A stretch of 64,000 bases of DNA from contig NZ_QRAN01000011.1 of NCBI RefSeq assembly GCF_003457605.1, positions 62,001-126,000 of the forward strand, given 5' to 3'. Position 1 is the stretch's first letter. Each line of letters begins with the position of its first letter. Under the pieces are notes generated by a model. It had not been told where the DNA came from. It worked only from the letters and a program-made list of their open reading frames with translations, and ran no database searches. The position numbers were made by a program, and so were the translations under genes. This DNA comes from Seongchinamella sediminis. GTDB taxonomy: Bacteria; Pseudomonadota; Gammaproteobacteria; Pseudomonadales; Halieaceae. Shown here piece by piece: positions 8,721-17,391 of this stretch.

Positions 8721-10271
8721 CTAGTCCCTGCTGTCGTCCGAGCGGGTGCCGCCCTTGTATTCGTCCATGAGGTGACGTTTGTAAAGCTTGCCGTTGTCCA
8801 GCCGCGGCAGGCTGGGGTGGAAGTCCAGGGCCTTGGGCAGCTTGACGTGTGACAGCCGCTCCCGCAGCCACTCCATGATCTCGAATGCGGTCTCGTCGGT
8901 TGCGTCCGCCCAGTTCATCGGTTGCACCACCGCCTGCACCTTCTCCCCGAACTCATCGCAGGGCAGGCCGAAAACCGCCACGTCCGCCACTTTTTCGTGG
9001 GTAATCAGCAGGTTCTCGATTTCCTGGGGATAGATATTGACGCCCCCGGAAATAATCATGAAATGCTTGCGATCGGTAAGATAGAGAAACCCGTCTTCGT
9101 CCACGTAACCCACGTCACCGGTGGTCGCCCAGCCCCTGTCGTTGTAGGCGCCCGCGGTTTTCTCTTCTTCCCCATGGTAGTGAAAGACCGCCTGGTCACC
9201 GCTGAAATACACAGTCCCGGTCTCTCCGGGGGGCAGCTCATTGCCCTCCTCGTCGAGGATGTGGATCTGGCCGGATACGGCAGGTCCCACCGAGCCCTTG
9301 TGGGTCAGCCAGGCCGCGGAATCGATCAGGGTGGCGCCAATGCCTTCACTGGCCGCGTAGTACTCGACAATGACCGGCCCCCACCAGTCGATCATCTGCT
9401 GCTTGACTTCGATCGGACAGGGCGCCGCCGCGTGAATGGCGAACTGCATGGTACTGACATCGTAGCGCTCCCGGACCTCCTGGGGCAGCTTGAGCATGCG
9501 GATAAACATGATGGGGACCCACTGGCTGTGGGTGACCCGGTGTTCCTCGATCAGGGCCAGCGCCGCCTCCGGATCGAATTTCTCCATGATCACACTGGTG
9601 CCACCCTGGTACAGGGTCATCATGTTGTAGTGCAGCGGCGCCGCGTGATACAGCGGTGCCGGTGACAGGTAAACCGTCTCCTCGCCAAAGCCGAACAACT
9701 GCCCCAGGGCCGTGGCCATTGGCGGCGTGTTGACATCGTCGTCCGCCGGCGGCACCAGCACACCTTTGGGCTGGCCGGTGGTGCCAGAGGAATAGAGCAT
9801 GGGAACACCGTTTTTCTCATCGTCGACCGGCGTTTCCGGCTGCTCCACGAGGGCTTCCTCCCAGGACTCGAACCCTTCCGCTATGCCCCCGACCATATAG
9901 AAAAACTCCACGTCGCCGGCAGCCTCACGGGCACCGAGGGCGGTGTCCTCAAGTTTATGCGAACCGATGAACAGCCTGGCCCCGCAGTTAGCGAGGATAT
10001 AGGCGACCTCACTCTGCTTTAAATGGGTGGCAATCGGCGTGAAAATGATCCCGGCGCGCTGGGCTGCCCAGCAGATTTCCATAAAGCGCGCGTTGTTCTC
10101 CATCAGCATTGCGATGTGGTCCCCCGCCCGCAGACCCAGCGAGCGGAACAACTGGGCGCCCTGGTTGGAACGCTCGTCCAGTTGCCGGTAGGTCACCATT
10201 TCACCGGAGGCGCCGATGATGATTGCGGGCTTGTGGGGGTATGTTTCGGCAGTCTTACTGGGGTGCGGCAT
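8721..10271 (-). CDS. acyl-CoA synthetase (AMP-forming)
   Basis: A 516-residue class I adenylate-forming enzyme. It shows SSGTTGQPKGV (about residue 155), YYAASEGIG in place of the more usual YGxTE, TGDVGYVDEDGF, the hinge DRKHFMIISGGVNIYP, and a C-terminal catalytic Lys in LDNGKLYKR. The relaxed A5 motif resembles ligases found in steroid- or branched-acid catabolic clusters, but this is only a resemblance. An AGGAG site precedes the ATG. The gene lies 69 bp after the tesB-like gene on the same strand and may share its transcript. Confidence 0.9.
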   Translation of the reverse strand: MPHPSKTAETYPHKPAIIIGASGEMVTYRQLDERSNQGAQLFRSLGLRAGDHIAMLMENNARFMEICWAAQRAGIIFTPIATHLKQSEVAYILANCGARLFIGSHKLEDTALGAREAAGDVEFFYMVGGIAEGFESWEEALVEQPETPVDDEKNGVPMLYSSGTTGQPKGVLVPPADDDVNTPPMATALGQLFGFGEETVYLSPAPLYHAAPLHYNMMTLYQGGTSVIMEKFDPEAALALIEEHRVTHSQWVPIMFIRMLKLPQEVRERYDVSTMQFAIHAAAPCPIEVKQQMIDWWGPVIVEYYAASEGIGATLIDSAAWLTHKGSVGPAVSGQIHILDEEGNELPPGETGTVYFSGDQAVFHYHGEEEKTAGAYNDRGWATTGDVGYVDEDGFLYLTDRKHFMIISGGVNIYPQEIENLLITHEKVADVAVFGLPCDEFGEKVQAVVQPMNWADATDETAFEIMEWLRERLSHVKLPKALDFHPSLPRLDNGKLYKRHLMDEYKGGTRSDDSRD

Positions 10272-10340
10272 TGGCGGCTCCTGCGGCGATGATAACTATC
10301 CCTGCGACACTAAAGGGTCTTGACCGGCAACGCAACTGGC

Positions 10341-11216
10341 TCAGCGCTTGCGCATCAGGCCCTGCTGCATCACCGTGGCCACGTGTATTCCCGCACGCGT
10401 GTAAAAGCGCCCACGGACCAGAGTTCGACCCCCGCTATTGCGTTCAAGTTCCGCGCTATGAAGCAACCACTGGTCCGCCCGAAAATCAGCGTGGAACCAG
10501 ATAGCGTGGTCAAGGCTGGCCACCTGCAGATCCCTGTCGCGATAAGTGCGGCCATGCTGGATCAGGCCTGCATCCAGCAGCATCGTGTCGGAACAATAGG
10601 TGAGGATACTGCGGTGCAGCGATGGGTCGTCAGCCAGCGCGCCGGCGGTCCTGATCCAGCTTTGCAATTTGCCCTCGCGCTGCGCGGGGACCTCCCAGTC
10701 TATGGGGGACACCATGCGCACATCCAGGTCTTCGCCGGTGGTAATCATAAAGTTCTCATTCAGGTTGCCACTGGCCAGCGCGAGGGCGCGCTCCGAGGGC
10801 AACCCTTCCGGCCCACAGACAGCGGGCAGCGGCTCCTGGAAATCAAAACTCTCGTCGGGCAACTGGAAGGAAAGCGAACTGACCAGGATAGGGCGGTCGT
10901 CCTGGGAGGCGACTACCCGCCGTGAACTGAAACTGCCGCCATCGCGGGCGCGCTCCACCCGGTAGTGAATGGGCCGGTCGGTCTTGCCCTCACGCAGGAA
11001 ATAGGCGTGCTGCGAGTGCACGGTGCGAAGCGGGTCAACGGTGTACTGGGCCGCGGACAGGGCCTGCGCCAGCACCTGGCCGCCGTATACCCGGAAGCCC
11101 TTCGGGTGCATGATAGTGCCGGCGAATTCGTCACCACCAAGGTCTTCCAGGGCGAGCACGTCCAGTAACTGTTGCAGCATAATCGGGGTCCAGACAGATA
11201 GTTCGGGTGCCGTCAT
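10341..11216 (-). CDS. tesB: acyl-CoA thioesterase II (TesB family)
   Basis: TesB hydrolyses acyl-CoA to free acid and CoA. The 291-residue protein (E. coli TesB is 286) has the double hotdog fold. The first domain starts near [13 protein letters not shown]; the second shows SLDHAIWFH (catalytic Asp) and VMQQGLMR (catalytic Gln), matching the Asp/Thr-Ser/Gln set of the family. A second in-frame ATG at 11180 aligns better with the usual family N-terminus and may be the true start. The gene is divergent from the D-glutamate operon and sits upstream of an acyl-CoA synthetase on the same strand. Confidence 0.88.
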   Translation of the reverse strand: MTAPELSVWTPIMLQQLLDVLALEDLGGDEFAGTIMHPKGFRVYGGQVLAQALSAAQYTVDPLRTVHSQHAYFLREGKTDRPIHYRVERARDGGSFSSRRVVASQDDRPILVSSLSFQLPDESFDFQEPLPAVCGPEGLPSERALALASGNLNENFMITTGEDLDVRMVSPIDWEVPAQREGKLQSWIRTAGALADDPSLHRSILTYCSDTMLLDAGLIQHGRTYRDRDLQVASLDHAIWFHADFRADQWLLHSAELERNSGGRTLVRGRFYTRAGIHVATVMQQGLMRKR

Positions 11217-11275
11217 TATCCAGATATCTGAATCTGTGCCAAACTTGCCTACCAGGCCTGAAATCGGTACTCCCT

Positions 11276-12061
11276 ATGAACCAGCACAATTCACCGGCGA
11301 TCTTGCGCCAGGCTGTACGCAGCGGCGAATTCAGCGGCAACACCTCGGGTTGCACGCCGGGCTTTGTCCAGTGCAACCTCACCATACTGCCTGCCGACTG
11401 GGCTAATGACTTCCTGCGCTTCTGCCTCGCCAACCCGCGGCCCTGCCCGCTGATCGCCAGCTCCAACCAACCCGGTGACACCGGCTTACCTCTTTTGGGG
11501 GATATTGACATACGCACCGATGTGCCAAGCTACCGGATCTTCCGCGATGGTGAACTCGCCGGGGAAGTGGCCGATATCCGCAGCCACTGGCGGGATGACC
11601 TCGTGGTCTTCGCCCTCGGTTGTTCCTTTTCCTTCGAGGAGGCACTGCTGGCCGATGGTCTTGAGGTGCGCAATGTCAGCGAGGGCGTGAACGTCCCCAT
11701 GTATCGCACCAATATCGACTGTTCGCCGGCCGGCCCCTTCCAGGGCAAGATGGTGGTGAGCATGCGTCCATTCAGGGCCGCTGACGCAATACGCGCAGTG
11801 CAGATCTGCACCCGCTTTCCCTCGGTACACGGCGCGCCCATTCACCTGGGCGACCCTGGCCTGATCGGAATCGGCAATCTGGACCTACCGGATTACGGGG
11901 ATGCTGTCACCATAAAGGAAAGCGAAATGCCCGTGTTCTGGGCCTGCGGGGTCACACCGCAGGTGGCGCTGGAGAAGGCCCGCCCTCCCTTCGCCATTAC
12001 CCACAGTCCCGGGCATATGCTGGTGACGGATTTGCGCAACAGTCAACTGGCGGTGCTGTAA
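11276..12061 (+). CDS. DUF1445 protein: N-terminal half of D-glutamate cyclase ('putative hydro-lyase')
   Basis: The 261-residue product has the hallmarks of DUF1445: [19 protein letters not shown] (21-39), GCSFSFE (115-121) and NVPMYRTN (139-146). Homologues are annotated as putative hydro-lyases. The same domain forms the N-terminal half of mammalian DGLUCY, which converts D-glutamate to 5-oxo-D-proline. The ATG at 11276 gives the normal family length; an upstream GTG at 11207 would add an unconserved leader. It is the first gene of a seven-gene operon, 15 bp before pxpA. The other DGLUCY half (DUF4392) is encoded three genes downstream, so the two proteins may form one enzyme; that is inference. 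Confidence 0.88.
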   Translation: MNQHNSPAILRQAVRSGEFSGNTSGCTPGFVQCNLTILPADWANDFLRFCLANPRPCPLIASSNQPGDTGLPLLGDIDIRTDVPSYRIFRDGELAGEVADIRSHWRDDLVVFALGCSFSFEEALLADGLEVRNVSEGVNVPMYRTNIDCSPAGPFQGKMVVSMRPFRAADAIRAVQICTRFPSVHGAPIHLGDPGLIGIGNLDLPDYGDAVTIKESEMPVFWACGVTPQVALEKARPPFAITHSPGHMLVTDLRNSQLAVL

Positions 12062-12076
12062 ACAGGTGAGACAAGC

Positions 12077-12808
12077 ATGCTTTTAAACTGTGATCTGGGC
12101 GAAAGCTACGGCAGCTGGACCATGGGTCTGGACGCCGAGGTCATGCCCCATATCGACCAGGCCAATATTGCCTGCGGCTTCCACGGCGGTGACCCCTTCA
12201 CCATCGGCAACACCCTGGCCATGGCCGCCGAACACGGTGTCCAGGTTGGCGCCCACCCGGCCTACCCGGACCTGGTGGGTTTCGGACGCCGCTCGATGGC
12301 ACTCAGCGAGGATGAGATCGTCGCCAGCATGCACTACCAGATCGCGGCCCTGGAAGGCATGGCGCGTACGGCGGGGCTGGTCCTGGGATACGTCAAACCC
12401 CACGGCGCGCTGTACAACGACATGATGGCGAAAAAGCCGATTCGGCGCGCCATCATGCGCGCCATGGCGGAGTATCACTGCCGGCTGCCACTGATGCTGC
12501 AGGCGACACCGGACGCGCAGAAGCACCGCGAGGAAGCCACCAGTCTGGGCCTGCAGCTGTTGTTTGAGGCCTTCGCCGACCGCTGTTATGACGACGATGG
12601 CAGACTGCTGTCCCGGCGCCGTCCGGGCGCCGTCCACAGCCGGGAGAAAATGCTGGCGCAGGTGGCGCAACTGGTCGCCGAGAGTACGGTGACAACCGTT
12701 AGCGGCCACCGGCTGGCGCTGTCGGTCGACACGCTGTGCGTTCACGGTGACAACCCGGAAGGGGTGCAGGCCATTCGCGAAATACGCGCACTGATCCAGG
12801 GAAACTGA
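12077..12808 (+). CDS. pxpA: 5-oxoprolinase subunit A (LamB/YcsF family)
   Basis: Of 243 residues, matching E. coli PxpA (244). It starts with the family signature LNCDLGESYG and continues with ANIACGFHGGDP, GAHPAYPD and VKPHGALYND, the metal- and substrate-site motifs of the LamB/YcsF fold. With PxpB and PxpC it forms the ATP-dependent prokaryotic 5-oxoprolinase, which opens 5-oxoproline to glutamate. It lies 15 bp after the DUF1445 gene and 6 bp before pxpB. Placement inside a D-glutamate cyclase operon raises the question of which 5-oxoproline enantiomer it uses. Confidence 0.95.
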   Translation: MLLNCDLGESYGSWTMGLDAEVMPHIDQANIACGFHGGDPFTIGNTLAMAAEHGVQVGAHPAYPDLVGFGRRSMALSEDEIVASMHYQIAALEGMARTAGLVLGYVKPHGALYNDMMAKKPIRRAIMRAMAEYHCRLPLMLQATPDAQKHREEATSLGLQLLFEAFADRCYDDDGRLLSRRRPGAVHSREKMLAQVAQLVAESTVTTVSGHRLALSVDTLCVHGDNPEGVQAIREIRALIQGN

Positions 12809-12814
12809 TCCATC

Positions 12815-13492
12815 GTGGAATTGCATTTTGCCGGCGAAAACGCGCTGATGCTGTATCTGGGCGATGAGACCTCGCCGCAGGTTTCGGCGCGCGTACAGGC
12901 GGCGGCGGTAGCGGTTGAAGCCACCCTGGGAGAGGACCTAGTCGACCTGGTACCCTCCTACGCCTCGCTGTTGGTGGTCTACAACCCGATGACTACCGAC
13001 CACCTGTCGGTGGCCCAGCGCATCCACCATAGCCTGGACACTCTGGAGTCCGCCGCGGCTGCCGAGGGCGAGGAAGTGGTGCTGCCGGTCTACTATCACC
13101 CGGAAGCGGGCGAGGACCTGGAAGCCCTGGCCGCCAGGGCGTCAATGAGTGTCGATGAAGTGATAGCGCTGCACAGCGGCTGCGAGTACCGCGTTTACGC
13201 CATCGGCTTCGCCCCCGGCTTTGCCTACCTGGGACAGGTTGACCAACGCATTGCCGCCCCTCGCCTGGCGACGCCGCGGCAGAAGGTACCCCGCGGCGCC
13301 GTAGCCATCGCCGATCGCCAGACCGCCGTTTACCCGGCGCAGTCACCCGGTGGCTGGAACCTGATCGGGCGCTGTCCCTTACGCATGTTTGACCCGAATG
13401 CCACCCCCACCATGCCGGTGAGCGTGGGTGACCGGGTGCGCTTCGAGCCCGTCGACCGCAGCCGTTTCCTGGCCCTCGGAGGTGAGCTGTGA
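12815..13492 (+). CDS. pxpB: 5-oxoprolinase subunit B (carboxyltransferase domain, KipI-like)
   Basis: A 225-residue PxpB/KipI-family protein (E. coli 218). It shows the conserved HSGCEYRVYAIGFAPGFAYLG region and PRQKVPRGAVAIAD, followed by SPGGWNLIGR near the C-terminus, as in allophanate-hydrolase subunit 1 folds. A GTG start at 12815 lies 6 bp after the pxpA stop, and the end overlaps pxpC by 4 bp (GTGA). It works with PxpC in ATP-dependent activation of 5-oxoproline. Confidence 0.94.
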   Translation: MELHFAGENALMLYLGDETSPQVSARVQAAAVAVEATLGEDLVDLVPSYASLLVVYNPMTTDHLSVAQRIHHSLDTLESAAAAEGEEVVLPVYYHPEAGEDLEALAARASMSVDEVIALHSGCEYRVYAIGFAPGFAYLGQVDQRIAAPRLATPRQKVPRGAVAIADRQTAVYPAQSPGGWNLIGRCPLRMFDPNATPTMPVSVGDRVRFEPVDRSRFLALGGEL

Positions 13493-14427
13493 GCCTCAGG
13501 GTGGTGCAACCCGGCATACTCAGCCTGCTGCAGGATAGCGGACGCATGGGGCAACACCGCATCGGGCTCACCAATGGCGGCCCCCTGGACCCGGAGGCGT
13601 TCACCTACTGCAATCGCCTGCTGCAAAACCCGTCGGGCAGCACGGCGGTGGAAATAAGTTTTGGCGGCATTCAGCTGGAAGCAGGCGTCGATACATTTAT
13701 CTGCCTGACCGGCGCGGTGATGCCCCTGCGTATCAACGACCGGCAGCAACCCCAGTGGGAAGTGCTGCCAGTGAAGGCGGGTGACCGCATTGCCGTGGAA
13801 TTTGCTGAAACAGGGTCACGAGCCTACCTGGGGGTGGCTGGGGGCTTCGATATCGAACCCTCCTTTGGCAGCACAGCCACGGTAGTGAGGGAAAAAATCG
13901 GCGGCCTGGCGGGCGACAAACTGCACGCCGGTGACGAGTTGCCGTGCCCGACCGTAAGCGCCCGCAAACGGCTCTATCTGCGCGAGGATCACCGCCCCCG
14001 CTACCAGCAGGAAATCACGCTACGAGTGATCCCCGGCTACCAGCAGAAGCACTTCAGCCGTTACCAGCAGCGGCGCTTTTTCAGCCACGCCTATACCGTG
14101 TCTGATCGCTGTGATCGCATGGGCTTCCGGCTGGAGGGGCCCGCTATCGAATGTGACATCGACGGCATACTGTCCGAGGGCATCTGCTTTGGCGCTATCC
14201 AGGTGCCCGCCGACGGCCAGCCCATCGTGTTACTGAACGACCGCCAGACTATCGGCGGCTACCCCAAGATTGGTTCCGCCCTGTCGCTGGATTGCGCGCG
14301 CCTGGCGCAGATGCGGCCCGGAGGTACCGTTCACTTTGCCCCGCTCAGCCCCCACGGGGCCCACAACGCCCTGCACCTGGCGGACAGCTTGGTCCGCCGC
14401 CGGCCGCTGATGGAGCGCAGCGCTTGA
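13489..14427 (+). CDS. pxpC: 5-oxoprolinase subunit C (biotin-dependent carboxyltransferase-like family)
   Basis: A 312-residue PxpC (E. coli 310). It begins with VVQPGILSLLQDSGRMGQHRIG and contains LTNGGPLDPEA, YLGVAGGFD and, late in the protein, SDRCDRMGFRLEGP and GAIQVPADGQPIVLLNDRQT, all typical of the allophanate-hydrolase-subunit-2 fold. It starts with GTG overlapping the pxpB stop, and its TGA overlaps the TTG start of the DUF4392 gene (TTGA), which implies translational coupling through the whole pxpABC-DUF4392 block. Confidence 0.95.
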   Translation: MSLRVVQPGILSLLQDSGRMGQHRIGLTNGGPLDPEAFTYCNRLLQNPSGSTAVEISFGGIQLEAGVDTFICLTGAVMPLRINDRQQPQWEVLPVKAGDRIAVEFAETGSRAYLGVAGGFDIEPSFGSTATVVREKIGGLAGDKLHAGDELPCPTVSARKRLYLREDHRPRYQQEITLRVIPGYQQKHFSRYQQRRFFSHAYTVSDRCDRMGFRLEGPAIECDIDGILSEGICFGAIQVPADGQPIVLLNDRQTIGGYPKIGSALSLDCARLAQMRPGGTVHFAPLSPHGAHNALHLADSLVRRRPLMERSA

Positions 14428-15266
14428 ACGAGACCTCGCTCAGCACCGCCATCGAAGCCGCGCTGGTGGCCCGCAACCTGCGCAACATGCAGCATGCCAG
14501 GCGCGCACTGACGCCCGGTTACTACCTGCGGGCTGCCCGGATGCTCCGCGATGTCAGCGGCGTGGTCATCATTGGCACCGGATTTCCGGTAAGCGGCACC
14601 TTTGAAACCGATGGCCCGGTGGGGGCCATCGCCCTCTATGAGGCACTGGAAAAACTCGGGGCCGAACCCTGGCTTGCCTGCGACCGGCCGCTCTCCAGTT
14701 GCCTGCAGTCCGACTACCGCCTGCTTGAACTGCATGCCCGCTCACCGGGAGCTGCCGAGACCGAGGCGGCAGCCAACCTGGCAAGACTCCAGCCCGACGC
14801 GGTGATCTCGATTGAGCGTCCGGGGCTCAGTGCCGATGGCCGTTATTACAATATGCGCGGTGAGGACATTACCCCCCACAGCGCCTGTTTCGATGCTTAC
14901 ATCACGGGGGCCCGCTGCCCCACCATCGCAATCGGCGACGGTGGCAATGAAATCGGCATGGGTAATATCCGCGCGGCGATCGCCGACCTGGATATCAATG
15001 CCGCCGAAACCGGTTGTGACGTGTTGCTGGTGGCCGACGTCTCCAACTGGGGGGCTTATGGCCTTATCGCCCTGCTGGGCCTGTGGCGGCAGCGCGACCT
15101 GCTGGCAGAGATATCCCCGCTGGCCATACTCGAGTATCTTTCCGGACATGGCAGCGTGGATGGCGTTACTCGCGCAAACACCCTGACCGAAGACGGTCTG
15201 GACGCGGCCGAGGGCCAAAAGGTTATCGATGAGCTGCGGGCACTCACCGGCTTTGTCAGCTCCTGA
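14424..15266 (+). CDS. DUF4392 protein: C-terminal half of D-glutamate cyclase
   Basis: The 280-residue product carries the DUF4392 motifs: GTGFPV plus ETDGPVGAIAL (51-71), IERPG (130-134), GDGGNEIGMG (171-180) and SNWGAYGL (207-214). This domain is the C-terminal half of mammalian DGLUCY, D-glutamate cyclase. The start is a TTG at 14424 overlapping the pxpC TGA, with a GGAG site 8 bases upstream; the frame is open further upstream, but only inside pxpC. A separate gene for each half, with pxpABC between them, suggests a two-subunit cyclase or two enzymes of one pathway. Next comes a D-amino-acid transaminase, 49 bp away. Confidence 0.88.
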   Translation: MNETSLSTAIEAALVARNLRNMQHARRALTPGYYLRAARMLRDVSGVVIIGTGFPVSGTFETDGPVGAIALYEALEKLGAEPWLACDRPLSSCLQSDYRLLELHARSPGAAETEAAANLARLQPDAVISIERPGLSADGRYYNMRGEDITPHSACFDAYITGARCPTIAIGDGGNEIGMGNIRAAIADLDINAAETGCDVLLVADVSNWGAYGLIALLGLWRQRDLLAEISPLAILEYLSGHGSVDGVTRANTLTEDGLDAAEGQKVIDELRALTGFVSS

Positions 15267-15315
15267 TCCACTTAACGACCGCCCGCCGGACTGGGCCACT
15301 GAAAAGGTAAACAAG

Positions 15316-16173
15316 ATGAGCATTGTGTACTTGAACGGCGATTACATGCCGATGGAAGAGGCGCGAATCTCGCCCATGGACCGGGGCTTCCTGTTCGGCG
15401 ACGGGATATATGAAGTGGTGCCCTCGTACGATGGCAGGCTGGTGGGGTTAACCCCCCACCTGGAGCGCATGCAGGAGGGGCTGGACGCCATTGAGATCAA
15501 GCTCAAGGTAGACCATAGCGCCTGGCGCAACATCGCCGGACAACTGATCGAGCGCAACGGTGGCGGCAACCTGGGCATTTATTTCCATGTCAGCCGCGGG
15601 GCAGACAGCAAGCGTCATCACGCCTACCCGGACAACATTGCGCCGACGCTCTACGCGTTCGCCTTTGATATCCCGCCAGCCCCCCGGCCGGAAAAAAGCG
15701 CGGCTTCCCCCTATACCGTATCCACCGCTGAAGACCTGCGCTGGCGGCGCTGCAATATCAAATCCACCGCCCTGCTGGGCAATGTCATGCACTACCAGCA
15801 CGGCCACTCCCGCGGACATTCGGAAACCATTCTCTACAACCAGCAGGGAGAAATCACCGAGGCGGCAGCCTGTAATGTGTTCGTGATCAAGAACGGCATC
15901 GTCGCCACACCACTGCTGGACCACCAGAAACTACCCGGCATCACCCGCCTGATGTTGCTGGAAATCCTGCGCCGGGACGGCAGCATACCGGTGCACGAAC
16001 GGGTGGTAAAACTGGCAGAACTGGAGGACGCGGACGAGGTCTGGATTACCTCTTCCTCCAAGGAGATCGCACCAGTCATCGAAATTGACGGAAGGCCGGT
16101 GGGCAATGGCGAAATCGGTGATGTCTGGCTGGCTGCGCAAGGTCTCTACACTGAGCACAAGTTCGATTTCTGA
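15316..16173 (+). CDS. dat: D-amino-acid transaminase (class IV PLP enzyme)
   Basis: The enzyme reversibly moves the amino group between D-alanine and 2-oxoglutarate, giving D-glutamate and pyruvate. The 285-residue protein (usual size ~285) has the PLP Lys in CNIKSTALLGN (K149), the carboxylate-binding RHH (100-102) in the place of the R-x-H of Bacillus D-transaminases, and a phosphate-binding region around GEITEAAACNVF. These features favour the D-specific branch over branched-chain IlvE. The ATG at 15316 follows an AAAAGG site. The gene overlaps alr by one base (TGATG), which pairs D-Ala-forming and D-Ala-racemising steps in one transcript. Confidence 0.9.
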   Translation: MSIVYLNGDYMPMEEARISPMDRGFLFGDGIYEVVPSYDGRLVGLTPHLERMQEGLDAIEIKLKVDHSAWRNIAGQLIERNGGGNLGIYFHVSRGADSKRHHAYPDNIAPTLYAFAFDIPPAPRPEKSAASPYTVSTAEDLRWRRCNIKSTALLGNVMHYQHGHSRGHSETILYNQQGEITEAAACNVFVIKNGIVATPLLDHQKLPGITRLMLLEILRRDGSIPVHERVVKLAELEDADEVWITSSSKEIAPVIEIDGRPVGNGEIGDVWLAAQGLYTEHKFDF

Positions 16174-17255
16174 TGGCGCGCGCTAACCAGGCCAGGCTTA
16201 ACCTGCAGGCACTGCGTCACAACCTGGCCCATGCCAGGAGACTGGCCCCCGCCGCGAAGGTGATGGCAGTGGTCAAAGCCAACGGTTACGGTCATGGGGC
16301 GGTCACCGTGGCACAGGCACTGGCGCCGCAGGCGGATGCGCTGGCCGTCGCCACCATCGACGAGGCCATGGAACTGCGGGCCGCGGGTCTGGTGGCGCCG
16401 GTATTGCTGCTTGAGGGCGTGTTCGAAGCCAGCGAACTGGACATCGCAGCGCGAGAAAATTTCTGGATTACCATCGATAATGGGCAGCAGTTGCAGTGGC
16501 TGGAACAGGCACGCCTGCCGGCGCCGCTGCGCTGCTGGCTGAAGGTCGACACCGGGATGCACCGCCTGGGCGTGCCCGCAGCGGAGACCGCCGATTTCCA
16601 TCAGCGGCTCAGCGCCTGCGGCAACTGCCAGGCGGAGATTGTCGCCTGCACCCACTTCGCCAGCGCTGACGACCTCGACAGCAAGCAGACCAATGAGCAA
16701 CTGGCCCTTTTCGAGCAGGCCACCGCCGGACTGGGCGTGTTGCGCAGCGCCGCCAATTCCCCCGCCGTGCTGGGCTGGCCGGCCTCGCATTACGACTGGA
16801 TACGCCCGGGCTACATGCTCTATGGCGACAGCCCCTTTCCCGCACCCCACCCGAACGCGGCGCCACTGCGACCGGTCATGACACTGTGCAGTTCGGTGAT
16901 ATCCCTGCGCGAGGTCGACGCCGGGGAATCAGTGGGCTACGGCGCCAGCTGGACCGCGCAGCGCCCGTCCAGGATTGCCACCGTGAGTATCGGTTATGGC
17001 GACGGCTATCCCAGGCAGGCGGCCAACGGCACTCCGGTGCTGGTCCGGGGCCAGCGCGCGCCGCTGGCCGGGCGGGTTTCCATGGACATGATTACCGTAG
17101 ACGTTACCGACCTGCCCGAGGTCAGGCTGGGCGACGAGGTGGTGCTCTGGGGTGAAGGACTGCCGGTGGGGGAGATCGGCGCCCATGCCGGCACCATCGG
17201 TTACGAGTTGACCACCCGTATGCCGGCGCGCACTCCCAGGGTCGTCATCCCCTGA
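16173..17255 (+). CDS. alr: alanine racemase
   Basis: PLP-dependent interconversion of L- and D-alanine. The 360-residue protein is of normal length. The PLP Lys is K35 in VMAVVKANGYGHG, and the opposite-face catalytic Tyr lies in SVGYGAS. KVDTGMHRLG, SIGYGDGYPR and GRVSMDMITVD complete the barrel and the beta domain. The start overlaps the transaminase stop by one base, so the two are coupled. With the transaminase it can move the amino group of D-glutamate to L-alanine. This may be a catabolic (DadX-like) rather than the housekeeping racemase; the sequence does not tell them apart. Confidence 0.95.
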   Translation: MARANQARLNLQALRHNLAHARRLAPAAKVMAVVKANGYGHGAVTVAQALAPQADALAVATIDEAMELRAAGLVAPVLLLEGVFEASELDIAARENFWITIDNGQQLQWLEQARLPAPLRCWLKVDTGMHRLGVPAAETADFHQRLSACGNCQAEIVACTHFASADDLDSKQTNEQLALFEQATAGLGVLRSAANSPAVLGWPASHYDWIRPGYMLYGDSPFPAPHPNAAPLRPVMTLCSSVISLREVDAGESVGYGASWTAQRPSRIATVSIGYGDGYPRQAANGTPVLVRGQRAPLAGRVSMDMITVDVTDLPEVRLGDEVVLWGEGLPVGEIGAHAGTIGYELTTRMPARTPRVVIP

Positions 17256-17391
17256 GCGGGCCTGGCGGCACCGCAGCGGGGGCAAAACTGTATCGACCAG
17301 GCACCGACCGCACGGACGGCGGCTCAAATGCAGGCCGGGCGGTAATCATTTACCATACTGGCTGCACCCTCGAACAAGGACCCGAAACACC

